Notes under the pieces: generated by a model
Seen by the model: only the letters and a program-made list of their open reading frames with translations
Databases searched by the model: none
Told to the model about the DNA's origin: nothing
Translations under genes and position numbers: made by a program
In this document: positions 8,570 through 17,321 of the stretch, piece by piece
Layout of the letters: each line of letters starts with the position of its first letter
Numbering within the stretch: position 1 is the first letter of the stretch
Assembly: GCA_963697455.1 (NCBI GenBank)
Contig: CAVOOI010000017.1
Span: 1-64,000, forward strand
Reading direction: 5' to 3'
DNA from: JAFEDN01 sp963697455
GTDB taxonomy: Bacteria; Pseudomonadota; Gammaproteobacteria; Coxiellales; Coxiellaceae
DNA length: 64,000 nt

Positions 8570-9619
8570 TCAATAATTCAAAAATTTATAATCGTTGCGA
8601 AGGGCTGAAAGTTGTAAATACGGCAAATATTCGGTGTCAATCCAAAGTGAAGGGATGGGTTGCCATTGTTGCGCATACAGGGCTAATTGGGTCTCGGCTT
8701 GCTTTTGCTCTCTGATCTGCTTGGCGGCTTGCTCACTAAGCTGATGGATTTTGGGTAATGATGGGGCTGTTTGTTGAATAGCCGCAAAACCTTCATTCAG
8801 TAATTGCTCCATTCGGGCATCACGAGAGGCCGGAGAACTTCCGCCAAAAACTACCCCGATCAAGCGAACATTACCGCGTTTTGCTGAAGCCGCTAGATTA
8901 AAGCCGGAACTGCCAATATAACCGGTTTTAATACCGTCCATGCCGGCATATCTCTCCATTAAATGGTTATGATTATGATAGAGGTTACCTCCGTATCTAA
9001 ATTTAGCTAAACTAAAATAATTATAAAATTGCGGAAAATGATTAATTAACGCAGAACTTAAAATCGCTATATCAGCAGCCGTGGTCATTTGATTAGGATC
9101 GGGCAGGCCTGAAGCATTGTAAAAGTGAGTCTGATTCATACCTAGTGCTGCTGCTTGTTGCGTCATCGCATGGCTAAAATTAGCTTCATCACCACCTAAT
9201 GCTTCGGCTAATACTACCGCTGAATCGTTAGCTGACTGGGTCACAATACTCATAATGGCGTCTTTAACTAAAATACTGGCCCCGGGCTTTAACCCCAAAA
9301 TACAGGCAGGCTGATGCGCAGCCTTGGCGGAAACCGGCAGCGCTTGGCCGAGTTGCAGCCGTCCATCTTTAAGCGCCTGAAAGGTAAGGTAAAGAGTCAT
9401 CATCTTGGTCAGCGAAGCGGGATGACGTAAATTGTTTGCATTAGTAGAATGCACAACGCGACCGGTAGCAGCTTCTATTACAATATCTGAGTATCTGCTA
9501 TTGTTGGTTACCGCGACAGCATGGGTATTCAGCTTAGAGTTATGGTTAGTTTTGGCTTGAGCTAGATCAGCATTGAACATCAATCCAGTGAGTATTATAT
9601 ATGCTAAATATCGCGACAT
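8570..9619 (-). CDS. dacA: D-alanyl-D-alanine carboxypeptidase, PBP5/6 type
   Basis: 349 residues of peptidase family S11, which trims the terminal D-Ala from peptidoglycan pentapeptides in the periplasm. The penicillin-binding motifs are present in order: S69-L-T-K72 (SxxK), SAN in TQSANDSAVVLAEALGG, and KTG in DGIKTGYIGSSGFNLA. An N-terminal signal peptide (about residues 1-22) is present. Compared with E. coli DacA the region after the catalytic domain is short and lacks a clear amphipathic membrane anchor, so it may be less tightly membrane-bound. First gene of the minus-strand group dacA, duplicated membrane protein, GT87. Confidence 0.92.
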   Translation of the reverse strand: MSRYLAYIILTGLMFNADLAQAKTNHNSKLNTHAVAVTNNSRYSDIVIEAATGRVVHSTNANNLRHPASLTKMMTLYLTFQALKDGRLQLGQALPVSAKAAHQPACILGLKPGASILVKDAIMSIVTQSANDSAVVLAEALGGDEANFSHAMTQQAAALGMNQTHFYNASGLPDPNQMTTAADIAILSSALINHFPQFYNYFSLAKFRYGGNLYHNHNHLMERYAGMDGIKTGYIGSSGFNLAASAKRGNVRLIGVVFGGSSPASRDARMEQLLNEGFAAIQQTAPSLPKIHQLSEQAAKQIREQKQAETQLALYAQQWQPIPSLWIDTEYLPYLQLSALRNDYKFLNY

Positions 9620-9780
9620 CCTGTTTACCCTTTATAAGTACGTATGAACAAATTTTAGCAGCTGAATTGAAATTGTTCAAAAAATAAACATTAAATGCGT
9701 TCTGTCAAAAAACTCCTATCTACGTTTCATTTCAGCTGGCATTTTTTGACTTTTACTTAAAAATCGGTGAAAATTTTTGG

Positions 9781-11274
9781 ATGATCAGACAAAAAGCAAT
9801 TTCTCCTACTCGTCAAGAAGATTATCCGCAATGGTATCAACAAGTCATTAAAGCGGCAGACCTGGCCGAAAACTCCGCGGTGCGCGGGTGTATGGTTATC
9901 AAGCCCTGGGGTTATGCACTGTGGGAAAAAATGCAAGCGGTGCTGGATGCGCGCTTTAAAGAGACCGGGCATAGCAATGTCTACTTCCCATTATTAATCC
10001 CATTGCAATATTTACAAAAAGAAGCTGAACACGTGGAAGGCTTCGCCAAAGAATGCGCGGTAGTGACCCATCATCGCTTAGAAACTGGCGCTGACGGCCT
10101 ACTGCATCCCGCGGGAGAACTTGAAGAGCCTTACATCATTCGCCCAACCAGCGAAACTGTCTTCGGTGTTCAGTACGCCAAATGGATTAAATCCTATCGA
10201 GATTTGCCGTTGAAATTAAATCAATGGGCTAATGTAATGCGCTGGGAAATGCGCACCCGCTTATTTCTCCGCACCACAGAATTTTTGTGGCAAGAAGGTC
10301 ATACTGCACATGCCAGCGCCGCCGAAGCCCAAGCAGAAACCCGGCAGATGCTGGATGTTTACACTGATTTTTTGCAAAACACCTTGGCGACTCCGGTAAT
10401 TCCTGGCGAAAAAACCGCTCGCGAACGTTTCCCCGGTGCAGTAAACACTTATACTGTGGAAGCCATGATGCAAGACGGCAAAGCCTTGCAAGCCGGCACT
10501 TCGCATTTCCTCGGCCAAAATTTTGCAAAATCATTCAACATTCAATTCACCGATCAAAATGAACAACAACAACATGTATGGACTACTTCGTGGGGCGCAT
10601 CTACTCGTTTAATCGGCGGTTTAATCATGACGCATAGTGACGACGATGGTTTAGTGCTGCCGCCCAAAATCGCGCCGCTGCACATTGTTATTTTACCAAT
10701 CATCCGCAAGGAACAAGATACCGCTTCGGTAATGGAATATTGTGAAAATCTACGCAAAGCGCTGACTCAGCAACGCTACGAAAACGAATTCATCCGGGTT
10801 GAAATCGACGCGCGCGATATAAACGGCGGCGAAAAATTTTGGCATCACGTTAAACGCGGCGTGCCCATTCGCATTGAAGTGGGCCCTCGCGATATTGCCG
10901 CGGATACTTTATTTATCTCGCGCCGCGATCAACTCTCCCAAAAATTTAGTCTACCACGGCAACAATTTATCGAAGAAACTTCACGAATATTAAGTGAAAT
11001 GCAGCAATCTCTTTACAACAACGCTTTAACCTTTCAACGCGAACATACTCACCATTTTACCCACTTAGCAGACTTTAAAAATTTCTTCGCAGGCGAAGAC
11101 GCCAAAGGATTTGCGGTAGTTTACTCCAGCGAAGATGACAGCATCGAACCGCTACTAAAAGAATATAAAATTTCCGCTCGTTGTATCCCGCTGAACACTA
11201 TCGAAGAACAAGGCGTTTGCATATTCACCGGCAAACCCGGCGCAAAAAAAATTATCTACGCTAAAGCGTATTGA
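9781..11274 (+). CDS. proS: Proline--tRNA ligase, archaeal/eukaryotic type
   Basis: 497 residues. Class II synthetase core with TSETVF and the motif-2 region WEMRTRLFLRTTEFLWQEGHTAHA, which is characteristic of archaeal/eukaryotic-type ProRS. The roughly 180-residue editing insertion of the usual gammaproteobacterial enzyme is absent. Anticodon-binding domain about 285-400, then the C-terminal Zn-domain-like region ending in KIIYAKAY. No second proS is visible in this window. The ATG at 9781 has only a weak ribosome-binding site; the leader holds a 9-bp inverted repeat (GTCAAAAAA at 9704, TTTTTTGAC ending at 9750). Horizontal origin is likely. Confidence 0.92.
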   Translation: MIRQKAISPTRQEDYPQWYQQVIKAADLAENSAVRGCMVIKPWGYALWEKMQAVLDARFKETGHSNVYFPLLIPLQYLQKEAEHVEGFAKECAVVTHHRLETGADGLLHPAGELEEPYIIRPTSETVFGVQYAKWIKSYRDLPLKLNQWANVMRWEMRTRLFLRTTEFLWQEGHTAHASAAEAQAETRQMLDVYTDFLQNTLATPVIPGEKTARERFPGAVNTYTVEAMMQDGKALQAGTSHFLGQNFAKSFNIQFTDQNEQQQHVWTTSWGASTRLIGGLIMTHSDDDGLVLPPKIAPLHIVILPIIRKEQDTASVMEYCENLRKALTQQRYENEFIRVEIDARDINGGEKFWHHVKRGVPIRIEVGPRDIAADTLFISRRDQLSQKFSLPRQQFIEETSRILSEMQQSLYNNALTFQREHTHHFTHLADFKNFFAGEDAKGFAVVYSSEDDSIEPLLKEYKISARCIPLNTIEEQGVCIFTGKPGAKKIIYAKAY

Positions 11275-11301
11275 GATTGACTTACGCTTGGCTTAGCGGT
11301 G

Positions 11302-12039
11302 TTATATATTGAATTTGCTTCCTAAAGCTTTCCTAAACCAGGCTGGTACTTGATCTGTTCTCATTTCCAGCAAATGGCCATCTGTGATCTCTGCTAACCA
11401 GATGTACTCGTGAGTCGAGTTATCAAAAATATAGGCACGATTAGCGAACTGAATAGCTTCTACCAGTAAATTAAGAGAACCTTGATACCGGCTTACAATC
11501 TTATCTTCTGGAACAGAATGACCGCCCATCTTCACCCTATAACGGACACGCGAAATATTGATGACGGGGTCTTCTGTGGCTACATAATATAAGTAGGTTC
11601 GATAGCCTCTGGATTGCGCCTTATGGAGCAACTCAACCTTATCTGGAAAAGACATCACAGTCTCAAAAGTAAAAGATTTTGAGCACTCAATGAGCTTATG
11701 ACGGATAAAATCTGCTGCGACTGAAGCAAAATAGCCATTCACTTCCACATTGAAGAAACTCAACTTTCCGTCATTAAAACGCAGATTATGTGCATCACCT
11801 ATCAAGCCCACCGCATTTAAGAGCCTAGAATTTGTGAAAAAATCCAGAATTTCTTTCTCTGTGGATTCTACTTGATAACTTTCAAGTTCTAGATAATCAT
11901 AATTCCGAATCTGCTTTTCAATTTCATCAGGATTGATAAATATTCCCAGTAGCTCAGGACGAATGATGGATTTAAATGTGCTTTTACCTGAACCATTCGG
12001 GCCTGCAAACATGCGTAGCCGAAGAATTTCTTTACTCAT
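11302..12039 (-). CDS. Zeta-toxin-like P-loop kinase (toxin of TA pair)
   Basis: 245 residues. Walker A GPNGSGKST at residues 13-21, followed by the zeta-toxin pattern: INPDEI, then KSFTFETVMSFPDKVELLHKAQSRGY and VRYRVKMGGHSVPEDKI. Relatives phosphorylate small molecules such as UDP-activated sugars in epsilon-zeta systems; the substrate here is not known. Its ATG overlaps the end of the small upstream gene by eight bases (ATGAGTAA), a translationally coupled antitoxin-toxin arrangement. No signal peptide. Confidence 0.82.
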   Translation of the reverse strand: MSKEILRLRMFAGPNGSGKSTFKSIIRPELLGIFINPDEIEKQIRNYDYLELESYQVESTEKEILDFFTNSRLLNAVGLIGDAHNLRFNDGKLSFFNVEVNGYFASVAADFIRHKLIECSKSFTFETVMSFPDKVELLHKAQSRGYRTYLYYVATEDPVINISRVRYRVKMGGHSVPEDKIVSRYQGSLNLLVEAIQFANRAYIFDNSTHEYIWLAEITDGHLLEMRTDQVPAWFRKALGSKFNI

Positions 12040-12265
12040 GGATTTTTTCTAACTTCTGGCCGCGAGTGACTGGAGTTGCTGGGGGCAAATGTTTGACGAA
12101 TTTATGCTTTCCATCAGGAAATATCTCTACTAGGTCACCATTTTCGCTGACCAGAACGCTGTTACCAGATGCAAGAGCTGCCCAATAAGCCTGCTTAAAT
12201 GCTATATCTGCAAGTTCAGGAATGTGTTCTTCCAAAAATAACATGGCTTCTTCACTAAGTATCAT
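12032..12265 (-). CDS. Putative antitoxin of the zeta-like pair
   Basis: 77 residues, acidic at the N-terminus (LSEEAMLFLEEHIPELADIAFKQAYW), with the central segment SVLVSENGDLVEIFPDG. Small upstream partners of this form commonly accompany zeta-like kinases. No DNA-binding motif is evident, so autoregulation is not implied by the sequence. The assignment rests mainly on size, order and the overlap with the toxin start. Confidence 0.7.
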   Translation of the reverse strand: MILSEEAMLFLEEHIPELADIAFKQAYWAALASGNSVLVSENGDLVEIFPDGKHKFVKHLPPATPVTRGQKLEKIHE

Positions 12266-12288
12266 TGTTAACTCCTTTGTTTAATTTT

Positions 12289-12400
12289 TATGGCTCTACC
12301 TCAAGGTAGCGCCATATTTTTCGGAATCGCAACCCCTTGTGACCTGTCGATTCCAGCACGGAATTTTCGAGGCTATTATCGCCTAAATTGTGCCTAACGA
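12289..12400. repeat. Stem-loop and degenerate copy of the palindromic element
   Basis: Contains GGCtCTACCTcaAGGTAGcGCC (12290-12312), a tight hairpin running into CCATATTTTTCGGAATCGC. The latter resembles the outer arm of the element at 17084, and GACCTGTCGATTCC further on resembles that element's GGCCTGTCGACTGC. The second outer arm is missing, so this is a decayed copy. The rest of 12266-12490 has a small hairpin (TTCTCGCT/AGCGAGAA near 12430) and no gene. Confidence 0.5.
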
Positions 12401-12550
12401 CAATCAGCGGGATTATTGGACAGCAATTCTCGCTGAAGCGAGAACTGCTTCCTGGTTGGACGCTAACAATAAATTTTCATCGGACATATAGTTGTGTTAC
12501 TCGGAAAAACTCTTTATTATACGGGCATAATTTGAATTGAAGGAGGACAT

Positions 12551-13135
12551 ATGAGTGCAATTTTCAATCTAAATTACCCTCTAATCAGCATTTGCTGGCC
12601 CCGTCAAAATAAACTGGTTAAAAATCTCGCGCTAGTGTTGACCGGAGTTTTAGTACTGGCGATAGCCTCACAGCTATCTATTCCGTTGCATCCCGTTCCT
12701 CTCACTTTCCAAAGCGCCACTGTGATTCTCATTGGCATGATCTACGGCGCTCGTCTCGGTGGAATCACCATCGCTACTTACCTGCTTGCAGGAACTTGCG
12801 GCTTACCGGTGTTTGCGGAAATGTATTCTGGAATTGCTACGTTGCTATTCGATCCCACCAGCGGTTATCTTTGGGCTTTTTTACCAGCCGCAGTATTGAG
12901 CGGTTATTTGGCCCAACGCGGTTGGGGAAAACAGGTTATCAGTGCATTTGCCGCCTGCTTATTGGGCGCGGTGGTTATTTTCAGTATTGGCATTGCAGTA
13001 CTTTCTCATTATACCGGCCTTAACCAAGCCTACACTATTGGACTGAAACCATTTTTACTGACGGAACTGATTAAATTAGCCGTAGTGGCGATGATTGCCC
13101 CACGGTTTTGGCGAACCCAAGCAGATAGAAATTAA
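12551..13135 (+). CDS. bioY: Biotin transporter S component, copy 1
   Basis: 194 residues with six hydrophobic helices. BioY features: QLSIPLHPVPLTFQS and ARLGGITIATYLLAGTCGLPVFA, then SGYLWAFLPAAVLSGYLAQRG. BioY is the high-affinity biotin-binding membrane subunit of ECF transporters and can work alone or with an energizing module; none is encoded nearby, so this organism probably scavenges biotin with BioY alone or uses a distant ECF module. AAGGAGG lies just before the ATG. It is tandemly duplicated with its upstream region. Confidence 0.93.
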   Translation: MSAIFNLNYPLISICWPRQNKLVKNLALVLTGVLVLAIASQLSIPLHPVPLTFQSATVILIGMIYGARLGGITIATYLLAGTCGLPVFAEMYSGIATLLFDPTSGYLWAFLPAAVLSGYLAQRGWGKQVISAFAACLLGAVVIFSIGIAVLSHYTGLNQAYTIGLKPFLLTELIKLAVVAMIAPRFWRTQADRN

Positions 13136-13245
13136 TTTCCGGGTGGGCTGGCGGAGTGAGTCTAAGTCAAATGCCGAGTCCCTGTATTGTGTTACTCGGA
13201 AAAACCCTTTATTATACGCGCATAATTTGAATTAAAGGAGGACAT

Positions 13246-13830
13246 ATGAGTGCAATTTTCAATCTAAATTACCCTCTAACCAGCATTTGCTGGCCCCGTC
13301 AAAATAAACTGGTTAAAAATCTCGTACTAGTCTTGACCGGAGTTTTAGTACTGGCGATAGCTTCACAACTCTCTATTCCGTGGCATCCCGTCCCTCTCAC
13401 TTTCCAAAGCGCCGCGGTGATTCTCATTGGTATGATCTACGGCGCTCGTCTCGGCGGAATCACCATCGCTACTTACCTGCTTGCAGGAACTTGCGGCTTA
13501 CCGGTGTTTGCGGAAATGCATTCTGGGATTGCTACGTTGCTATTCGATCCTAGCAGCGGTTACCTGTTGGCTTTTTTACCAGCCGCAGTATTGAGCGGTT
13601 ATTTGGCCCAACGCGGTTGGGGAAAACAGGTTACCAGTGCATTTGCCACCTGCTTATTGGGCGCAGTGGTTATTTTCAGTATTGGCCTTGCAGTACTTTC
13701 TCATTACATTGGCCTTAACCAAGCCTACACTTTCGGACTGAAACCATTTTTACTGACGGAACTAATTAAATTAGCCGTAGTGGCCATGATCGCCCCACGA
13801 TTTTGGCGCACCCAAGCAGATGGAAATTAA
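13246..13830 (+). CDS. bioY: Biotin transporter S component, copy 2
   Basis: 194 residues, differing from copy 1 at about 13 positions, including L46W in the conserved SIP-HPVPLTF motif, Y91H in the EMYS segment and W107L. The upstream 58 bp, including the AAGGAGG ribosome-binding site, are nearly identical to those of copy 1. Both copies are intact, so the duplication is fairly recent and retained. The 3' end overlaps the DUF1284 start by 11 bases, suggesting translational coupling. Confidence 0.93.
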   Translation: MSAIFNLNYPLTSICWPRQNKLVKNLVLVLTGVLVLAIASQLSIPWHPVPLTFQSAAVILIGMIYGARLGGITIATYLLAGTCGLPVFAEMHSGIATLLFDPSSGYLLAFLPAAVLSGYLAQRGWGKQVTSAFATCLLGAVVIFSIGLAVLSHYIGLNQAYTFGLKPFLLTELIKLAVVAMIAPRFWRTQADGN

Positions 13831-14230
13831 TTTCCGTCCTCATCACTTTCTCTGCACCCTTTGCTTTCAAGGCAAAGGGTATTCCCCCACCTTCGTTGCT
13901 AACTATGAGCAAATCGTTACCCAATTAAACCAAGAGTCCCAGACTCCTATTCACGTGGTGAATCGCACCGATTCTATTTGTAACGCCTGTCCACAAAAAC
14001 AAGACGCCCTCTGCACCACCGAAGCCAAAGTTCAACAACTTGATAATGCCCATGCCGAAGCATTAGGCATTGCAGCCGGCGATATTCTCAATTGGAAACA
14101 AGCTAAAGAAAGGATAGCGCAACGGATTGATTTAAAAACCTTCCATAAAATATGCGCCACTTGCAGCTGGAAAGAATTAGGAATTTGCGAAACCGTGGTC
14201 ACAGCTTTGAGGCCGCGCAAAGCACGATAA
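13820..14230 (+). CDS. DUF1284 cysteine-rich protein
   Basis: 136 residues. Starts with the DUF1284 signature FRPHHFLCTLCFQGKGYSPTFVANY and carries further cysteines in CNACPQKQDALC and in KICATCSWKELGIC, an arrangement suited to metal or Fe-S binding. Function of the family is unknown. Its ATG lies inside the last codons of bioY copy 2, so it is probably cotranslated with it; a link to biotin metabolism is only positional. Confidence 0.85.
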   Translation: MEINFRPHHFLCTLCFQGKGYSPTFVANYEQIVTQLNQESQTPIHVVNRTDSICNACPQKQDALCTTEAKVQQLDNAHAEALGIAAGDILNWKQAKERIAQRIDLKTFHKICATCSWKELGICETVVTALRPRKAR

Positions 14231-14283
14231 CACCTCTCAGGGTAATAAATCTGCAAACGCAGAACTATCCACAAAGTGAGATC

Positions 14284-14691
14284 TCAGACTCCCCAGGAAA
14301 AAGTAATATCTACTTCTACTTCGGCTCCCAAACTACGTAGCACCGGGCATTCATGCGCCGCCGCCACCAACTTTTGAGTAGTTTGTTCATCGAAGCTCTT
14401 CGGGCAATTTACTGCGACGGTTAGTTTAGAGATTCGCCGCGGCGTTGCTTGCATTTCTTTAATCACAGTGGCGTGAGTGCCTTTAAGATCAAGCTTCAAT
14501 TTATTAGCAGCAATACCCATGATAGTTAAAGTACAAGAACCCAAAGACGCCGCCAGCAAATCGGTTGGAGAAAACATTCGCCCTAATCCATGATTATCTT
14601 TTGGGGCATCCGTTACAATTTCCGCTCCACTTTCGAGGTGTGTGCACCGCGTCCGTAAGTCACCTTCATATTTAATATTAACTTCCGTCAT
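14284..14691 (-). CDS. OsmC/Ohr-family peroxidase-like protein
   Basis: 135 residues of the OsmC fold. The two redox cysteines are C53 in LAASLGSCTLT and C115 in AAHECPVLRSL, the arrangement used for thiol-dependent reduction of organic hydroperoxides. Closest in style to the YhfA-like OsmC branch rather than true Ohr. The ATG overlaps the stop of gltX (ATGA), so it is translated from the gltX transcript. Confidence 0.9.
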   Translation of the reverse strand: MTEVNIKYEGDLRTRCTHLESGAEIVTDAPKDNHGLGRMFSPTDLLAASLGSCTLTIMGIAANKLKLDLKGTHATVIKEMQATPRRISKLTVAVNCPKSFDEQTTQKLVAAAHECPVLRSLGAEVEVDITFSWGV

Positions 14692-16097
14692 AATCCTGCT
14701 CCTTGTAGATGACTGAATAATCGCTGAATTCGCTGTAGCGTTTGTTCTCGTCCGAAATGATATAAAGTGCTATCAATAGGCGGAGAAACGGTATTGCCGG
14801 TCACTGCAATCCGCAATGGCTGAGCGATTTTGCCGAGATTTAAGTTCTTTTGTTCAGCCACTGCCTTGATTGTCTGGTGAATGCCAGCCGCTTCCCACGG
14901 CTCTAAAACAGTTAGGCGAGTATATACCTCAGTTAACGCCGCCACAACTTCCGGAGTGAGATGTTTAGCAACCGCGGACTCATCATATTGAATTTGATCA
15001 GCATCCTGAAAAAAATAACGGCAATTGTCAGCCATCTCCACCACCGTTTTTGCTCGCTCCGCAAACATAGAAACTATTTCCGGCAATCCGGGGCCGTGAC
15101 GGAAATCAATGTGTTTTTTCTCTAACTGATGCGCTAATGCCCGCGCAGTAATCGTTTTATCTAATGTTTTTAAATAATGCTGGTTTAACCAGGCCAGTTT
15201 TTCAGGATTAAATGCCGCGGGCGATCGCTGCAAAGAATGAACGTCAAAGTATTGAATCATTTCTTCGCGCGAAAAAATTTCTTGATCTCCGTAAGACCAA
15301 CCCAAGCGCACCAGATAATTAATTAATGCTTCAGGCAAAAAACCTGCTTCGCGATACTCTAAAACTCCAGCGGCGCCATGCCGTTTCGATAAGCGTTTAC
15401 CGTCACTGCCTAAAATAGTCGGCACATGCCCGTATTCCGGCACAGCCGCATTGAGCGCTCGCAAAATATTAATTTGCCGCGGAGTGTTATTGATATGATC
15501 GTCGCCGCGAATGACATGGGTAATGCGCATATCCCAATCGTCCACTACGACTACAAAATTATAAGTCGGTGTACCTTCCGAACGGACTAAAATCAAATCA
15601 TCCAATTCGTCATTACTGACCGTAATGGCGCCGCGCACCATATCGTTAAAAGTGACTACACCGGTGGTTGGATTGCGAAATCGAATTACATACGGACCCT
15701 CGCGCTCCACTGCTAATTCACGGCAATGGCCGTCATAACGTGGTTTTTGTCCGGTAGCAATCTGCTGTTCGCGCAGAGCTTCGAGGCGTTCTTTACTGCA
15801 GTAACAACGATACGCTTGTTGGCGCCGTAGTAATTGCTGCACCACCTCGCGATAACGATCGAACCGCTGGGTTTGATAAAATGGGCCTTCATCGTAATCC
15901 AAAGTCAACCAGCGTAAGGCTTCCAGAATGGTCTCGGCAGATTCTTGGGTGGACCGCTCTAGATCGGTATCTTCGATGCGCAAAATAAATGTGCCCTGGT
16001 GCTTGCGAGCGAATAACCAAGCGAATAATGCTGTACGCGCTCCACCAATATGCAAATCACCGGTGGGACTTGGCGCAAAACGCGTCCTTACATCCAT
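14688..16097 (-). CDS. gltX: Glutamate--tRNA ligase
   Basis: 469 residues. Class I synthetase with RFAPSPTGDLHIGGARTALF (HIGH variant HIGG near residue 16) and DGKRLSKRHGAAG (KMSKS equivalent near 240). Cysteines CYCSKE near 106 and the later GHC suggest the usual zinc-binding insertion. An open extension upstream to 16196 exists, but homology begins at MDVRTRF, so ATG at 16097 is used; it overlaps the epimerase end by ten bases. Operon order: epimerase, gltX, osmC. Confidence 0.96.
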   Translation of the reverse strand: MDVRTRFAPSPTGDLHIGGARTALFAWLFARKHQGTFILRIEDTDLERSTQESAETILEALRWLTLDYDEGPFYQTQRFDRYREVVQQLLRRQQAYRCYCSKERLEALREQQIATGQKPRYDGHCRELAVEREGPYVIRFRNPTTGVVTFNDMVRGAITVSNDELDDLILVRSEGTPTYNFVVVVDDWDMRITHVIRGDDHINNTPRQINILRALNAAVPEYGHVPTILGSDGKRLSKRHGAAGVLEYREAGFLPEALINYLVRLGWSYGDQEIFSREEMIQYFDVHSLQRSPAAFNPEKLAWLNQHYLKTLDKTITARALAHQLEKKHIDFRHGPGLPEIVSMFAERAKTVVEMADNCRYFFQDADQIQYDESAVAKHLTPEVVAALTEVYTRLTVLEPWEAAGIHQTIKAVAEQKNLNLGKIAQPLRIAVTGNTVSPPIDSTLYHFGREQTLQRIQRLFSHLQGAGL

Positions 16098-17005
16098 AGT
16101 CGTAACACCCCATGTTCGCTCTTCCCAGGCGCCAGCCAACGGACACCCGCTACGCTGTTCAGCGCATTGGGATGGGCCATCCACGGTTCCACGCATACAA
16201 ACGGCTGATCTGGTGGAGAATAGAGTTGTAAATAAGCAAATAAATTGGGATCTTCTACGCCTTCTGCGGCCATATTAACGACGTCCCCGCCGGGATAACT
16301 GAGGTGAATTTCCTTATCCTCGCCCAGTAGCAAAAGTTGTTCGTGAATTTCAGGATTAGCCGCCGATGCGGGCAACGGAAATAACGGCTGCTCACCCACT
16401 AAATCAGTAAGCTGTTGATTGTAGCGTAACCGGCGTTGCGCTTGAAAATTCAGGATAACCTGCTGCTTGCCGCTGGATGGCGGCGGGGTTAAAAAATAAG
16501 GATGAAATCCTGCATAGTAAGGCATGGGCCGATCACCGTGATTAGAATAAGTTTGCCGGCAGAATAAGCGGCTCTCAGCAATTTCATATAACAATTCAAC
16601 GGTAAAATGAAAAGGATATACCGCGCGGGTCTGCTCGTCATCGCGTAATACCAACAGGAGATGATCGCTCCCCGCATCCGCCACCGTCCAAGGCTTGTCC
16701 CATCCAAAACCGTGGATCGATAATTCGTACACATGACCGTCGTAATAATAGCTGTTCAATCGTCCTTGCCGTTCCAATCGGCCACAAATGGGGAAACAAA
16801 ACGGCCAGCCTCCAGGTAAATCTTTCGAGGTGCGGTCCCAAAGATGCGGATAATGAAATAACAGTTCGCGCTCCCCCTGACGCCCTGGCATCACGATAGA
16901 CGAACCTACGCCACCTCGTTCTGGCACAAAGGTTGCACGGGTCAAGCCATTTTTAGCAGCGATTGTATAGGTCTCAAAACCAGCGATTGTTTGTCTCTGA
17001 ACCAT
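16088..17005 (-). CDS. Aldose 1-epimerase (galactose mutarotase) family protein
   Basis: 305 residues, beta-sandwich epimerase. Expected catalytic positions are visible: His in LSIHGFGWDKPW, His in AGFHPYF, and Glu in FVCVEPWMAHPNALN near the C-terminus. Relatives interconvert alpha and beta anomers of hexoses or hexose 6-phosphates; the substrate is undetermined. No signal peptide. It is the first gene of a compact minus-strand group with gltX and osmC. Confidence 0.85.
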   Translation of the reverse strand: MVQRQTIAGFETYTIAAKNGLTRATFVPERGGVGSSIVMPGRQGERELLFHYPHLWDRTSKDLPGGWPFCFPICGRLERQGRLNSYYYDGHVYELSIHGFGWDKPWTVADAGSDHLLLVLRDDEQTRAVYPFHFTVELLYEIAESRLFCRQTYSNHGDRPMPYYAGFHPYFLTPPPSSGKQQVILNFQAQRRLRYNQQLTDLVGEQPLFPLPASAANPEIHEQLLLLGEDKEIHLSYPGGDVVNMAAEGVEDPNLFAYLQLYSPPDQPFVCVEPWMAHPNALNSVAGVRWLAPGKSEHGVLRLWM

Positions 17006-17083
17006 CTGTCCTCCAGCGATAAAATCAGCTTATCAAGTTATTTAGCTTAGCATAATGCGCACTTAGAATCTTCACCCACCTCC

Positions 17084-17235
17084 GCCATATTTTTCGGAGT
17101 CGCCAAGAGGATGCGATAGACCGCATTCCGGGGCCTGTCGACTGCGTCCTTTTACATGCTCGCTGCGCTGCGCGTGCAAAAGGACTCCGCCGCCACCCGG
17201 TTAGCTGGCGCCTTGGCGACTCCGAAAAATATGGC
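17084..17235. repeat. Structured palindromic element, copy A
   Basis: Perfect 24-bp inverted repeats (17084-17107 and 17212-17235) enclose about 104 bp with a second hairpin (17146-17159 with 17172-17185). The interior, on the minus strand, matches copy B at 23438-23591, while the outer arms differ in sequence but stay complementary. It fills most of the 316-bp gap between the epimerase gene and tamA. No ORF or transposase is inside. Confidence 0.85.
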
Positions 17236-17321
17236 TCTGCAAATACGTTCATTAAAGTTTTTGTTGTGCATAGCAGTTTTTTAGTGCCATTTTTCCTGTA
17301 GTTTCTATATAATTGACGGCA

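Larger units (their letters stand above)
12491..13830 (+). repeat. Tandem duplication carrying bioY and its upstream region
   Basis: Two direct units, about 12491-13135 and 13187-13830. Each begins at TTGTGTTACTCGGAAAAA and includes a TTTATTATACG promoter-like segment, the ribosome-binding site and the gene. They are separated by about 50 bp of unrelated sequence. Confidence 0.9.

Noticed and set aside
12491..12550. BirA operator or biotin riboswitch before bioY
   Set aside because: No TTGTAAACC-type dyad or known biotin-responsive RNA was visible in either duplicated upstream region.
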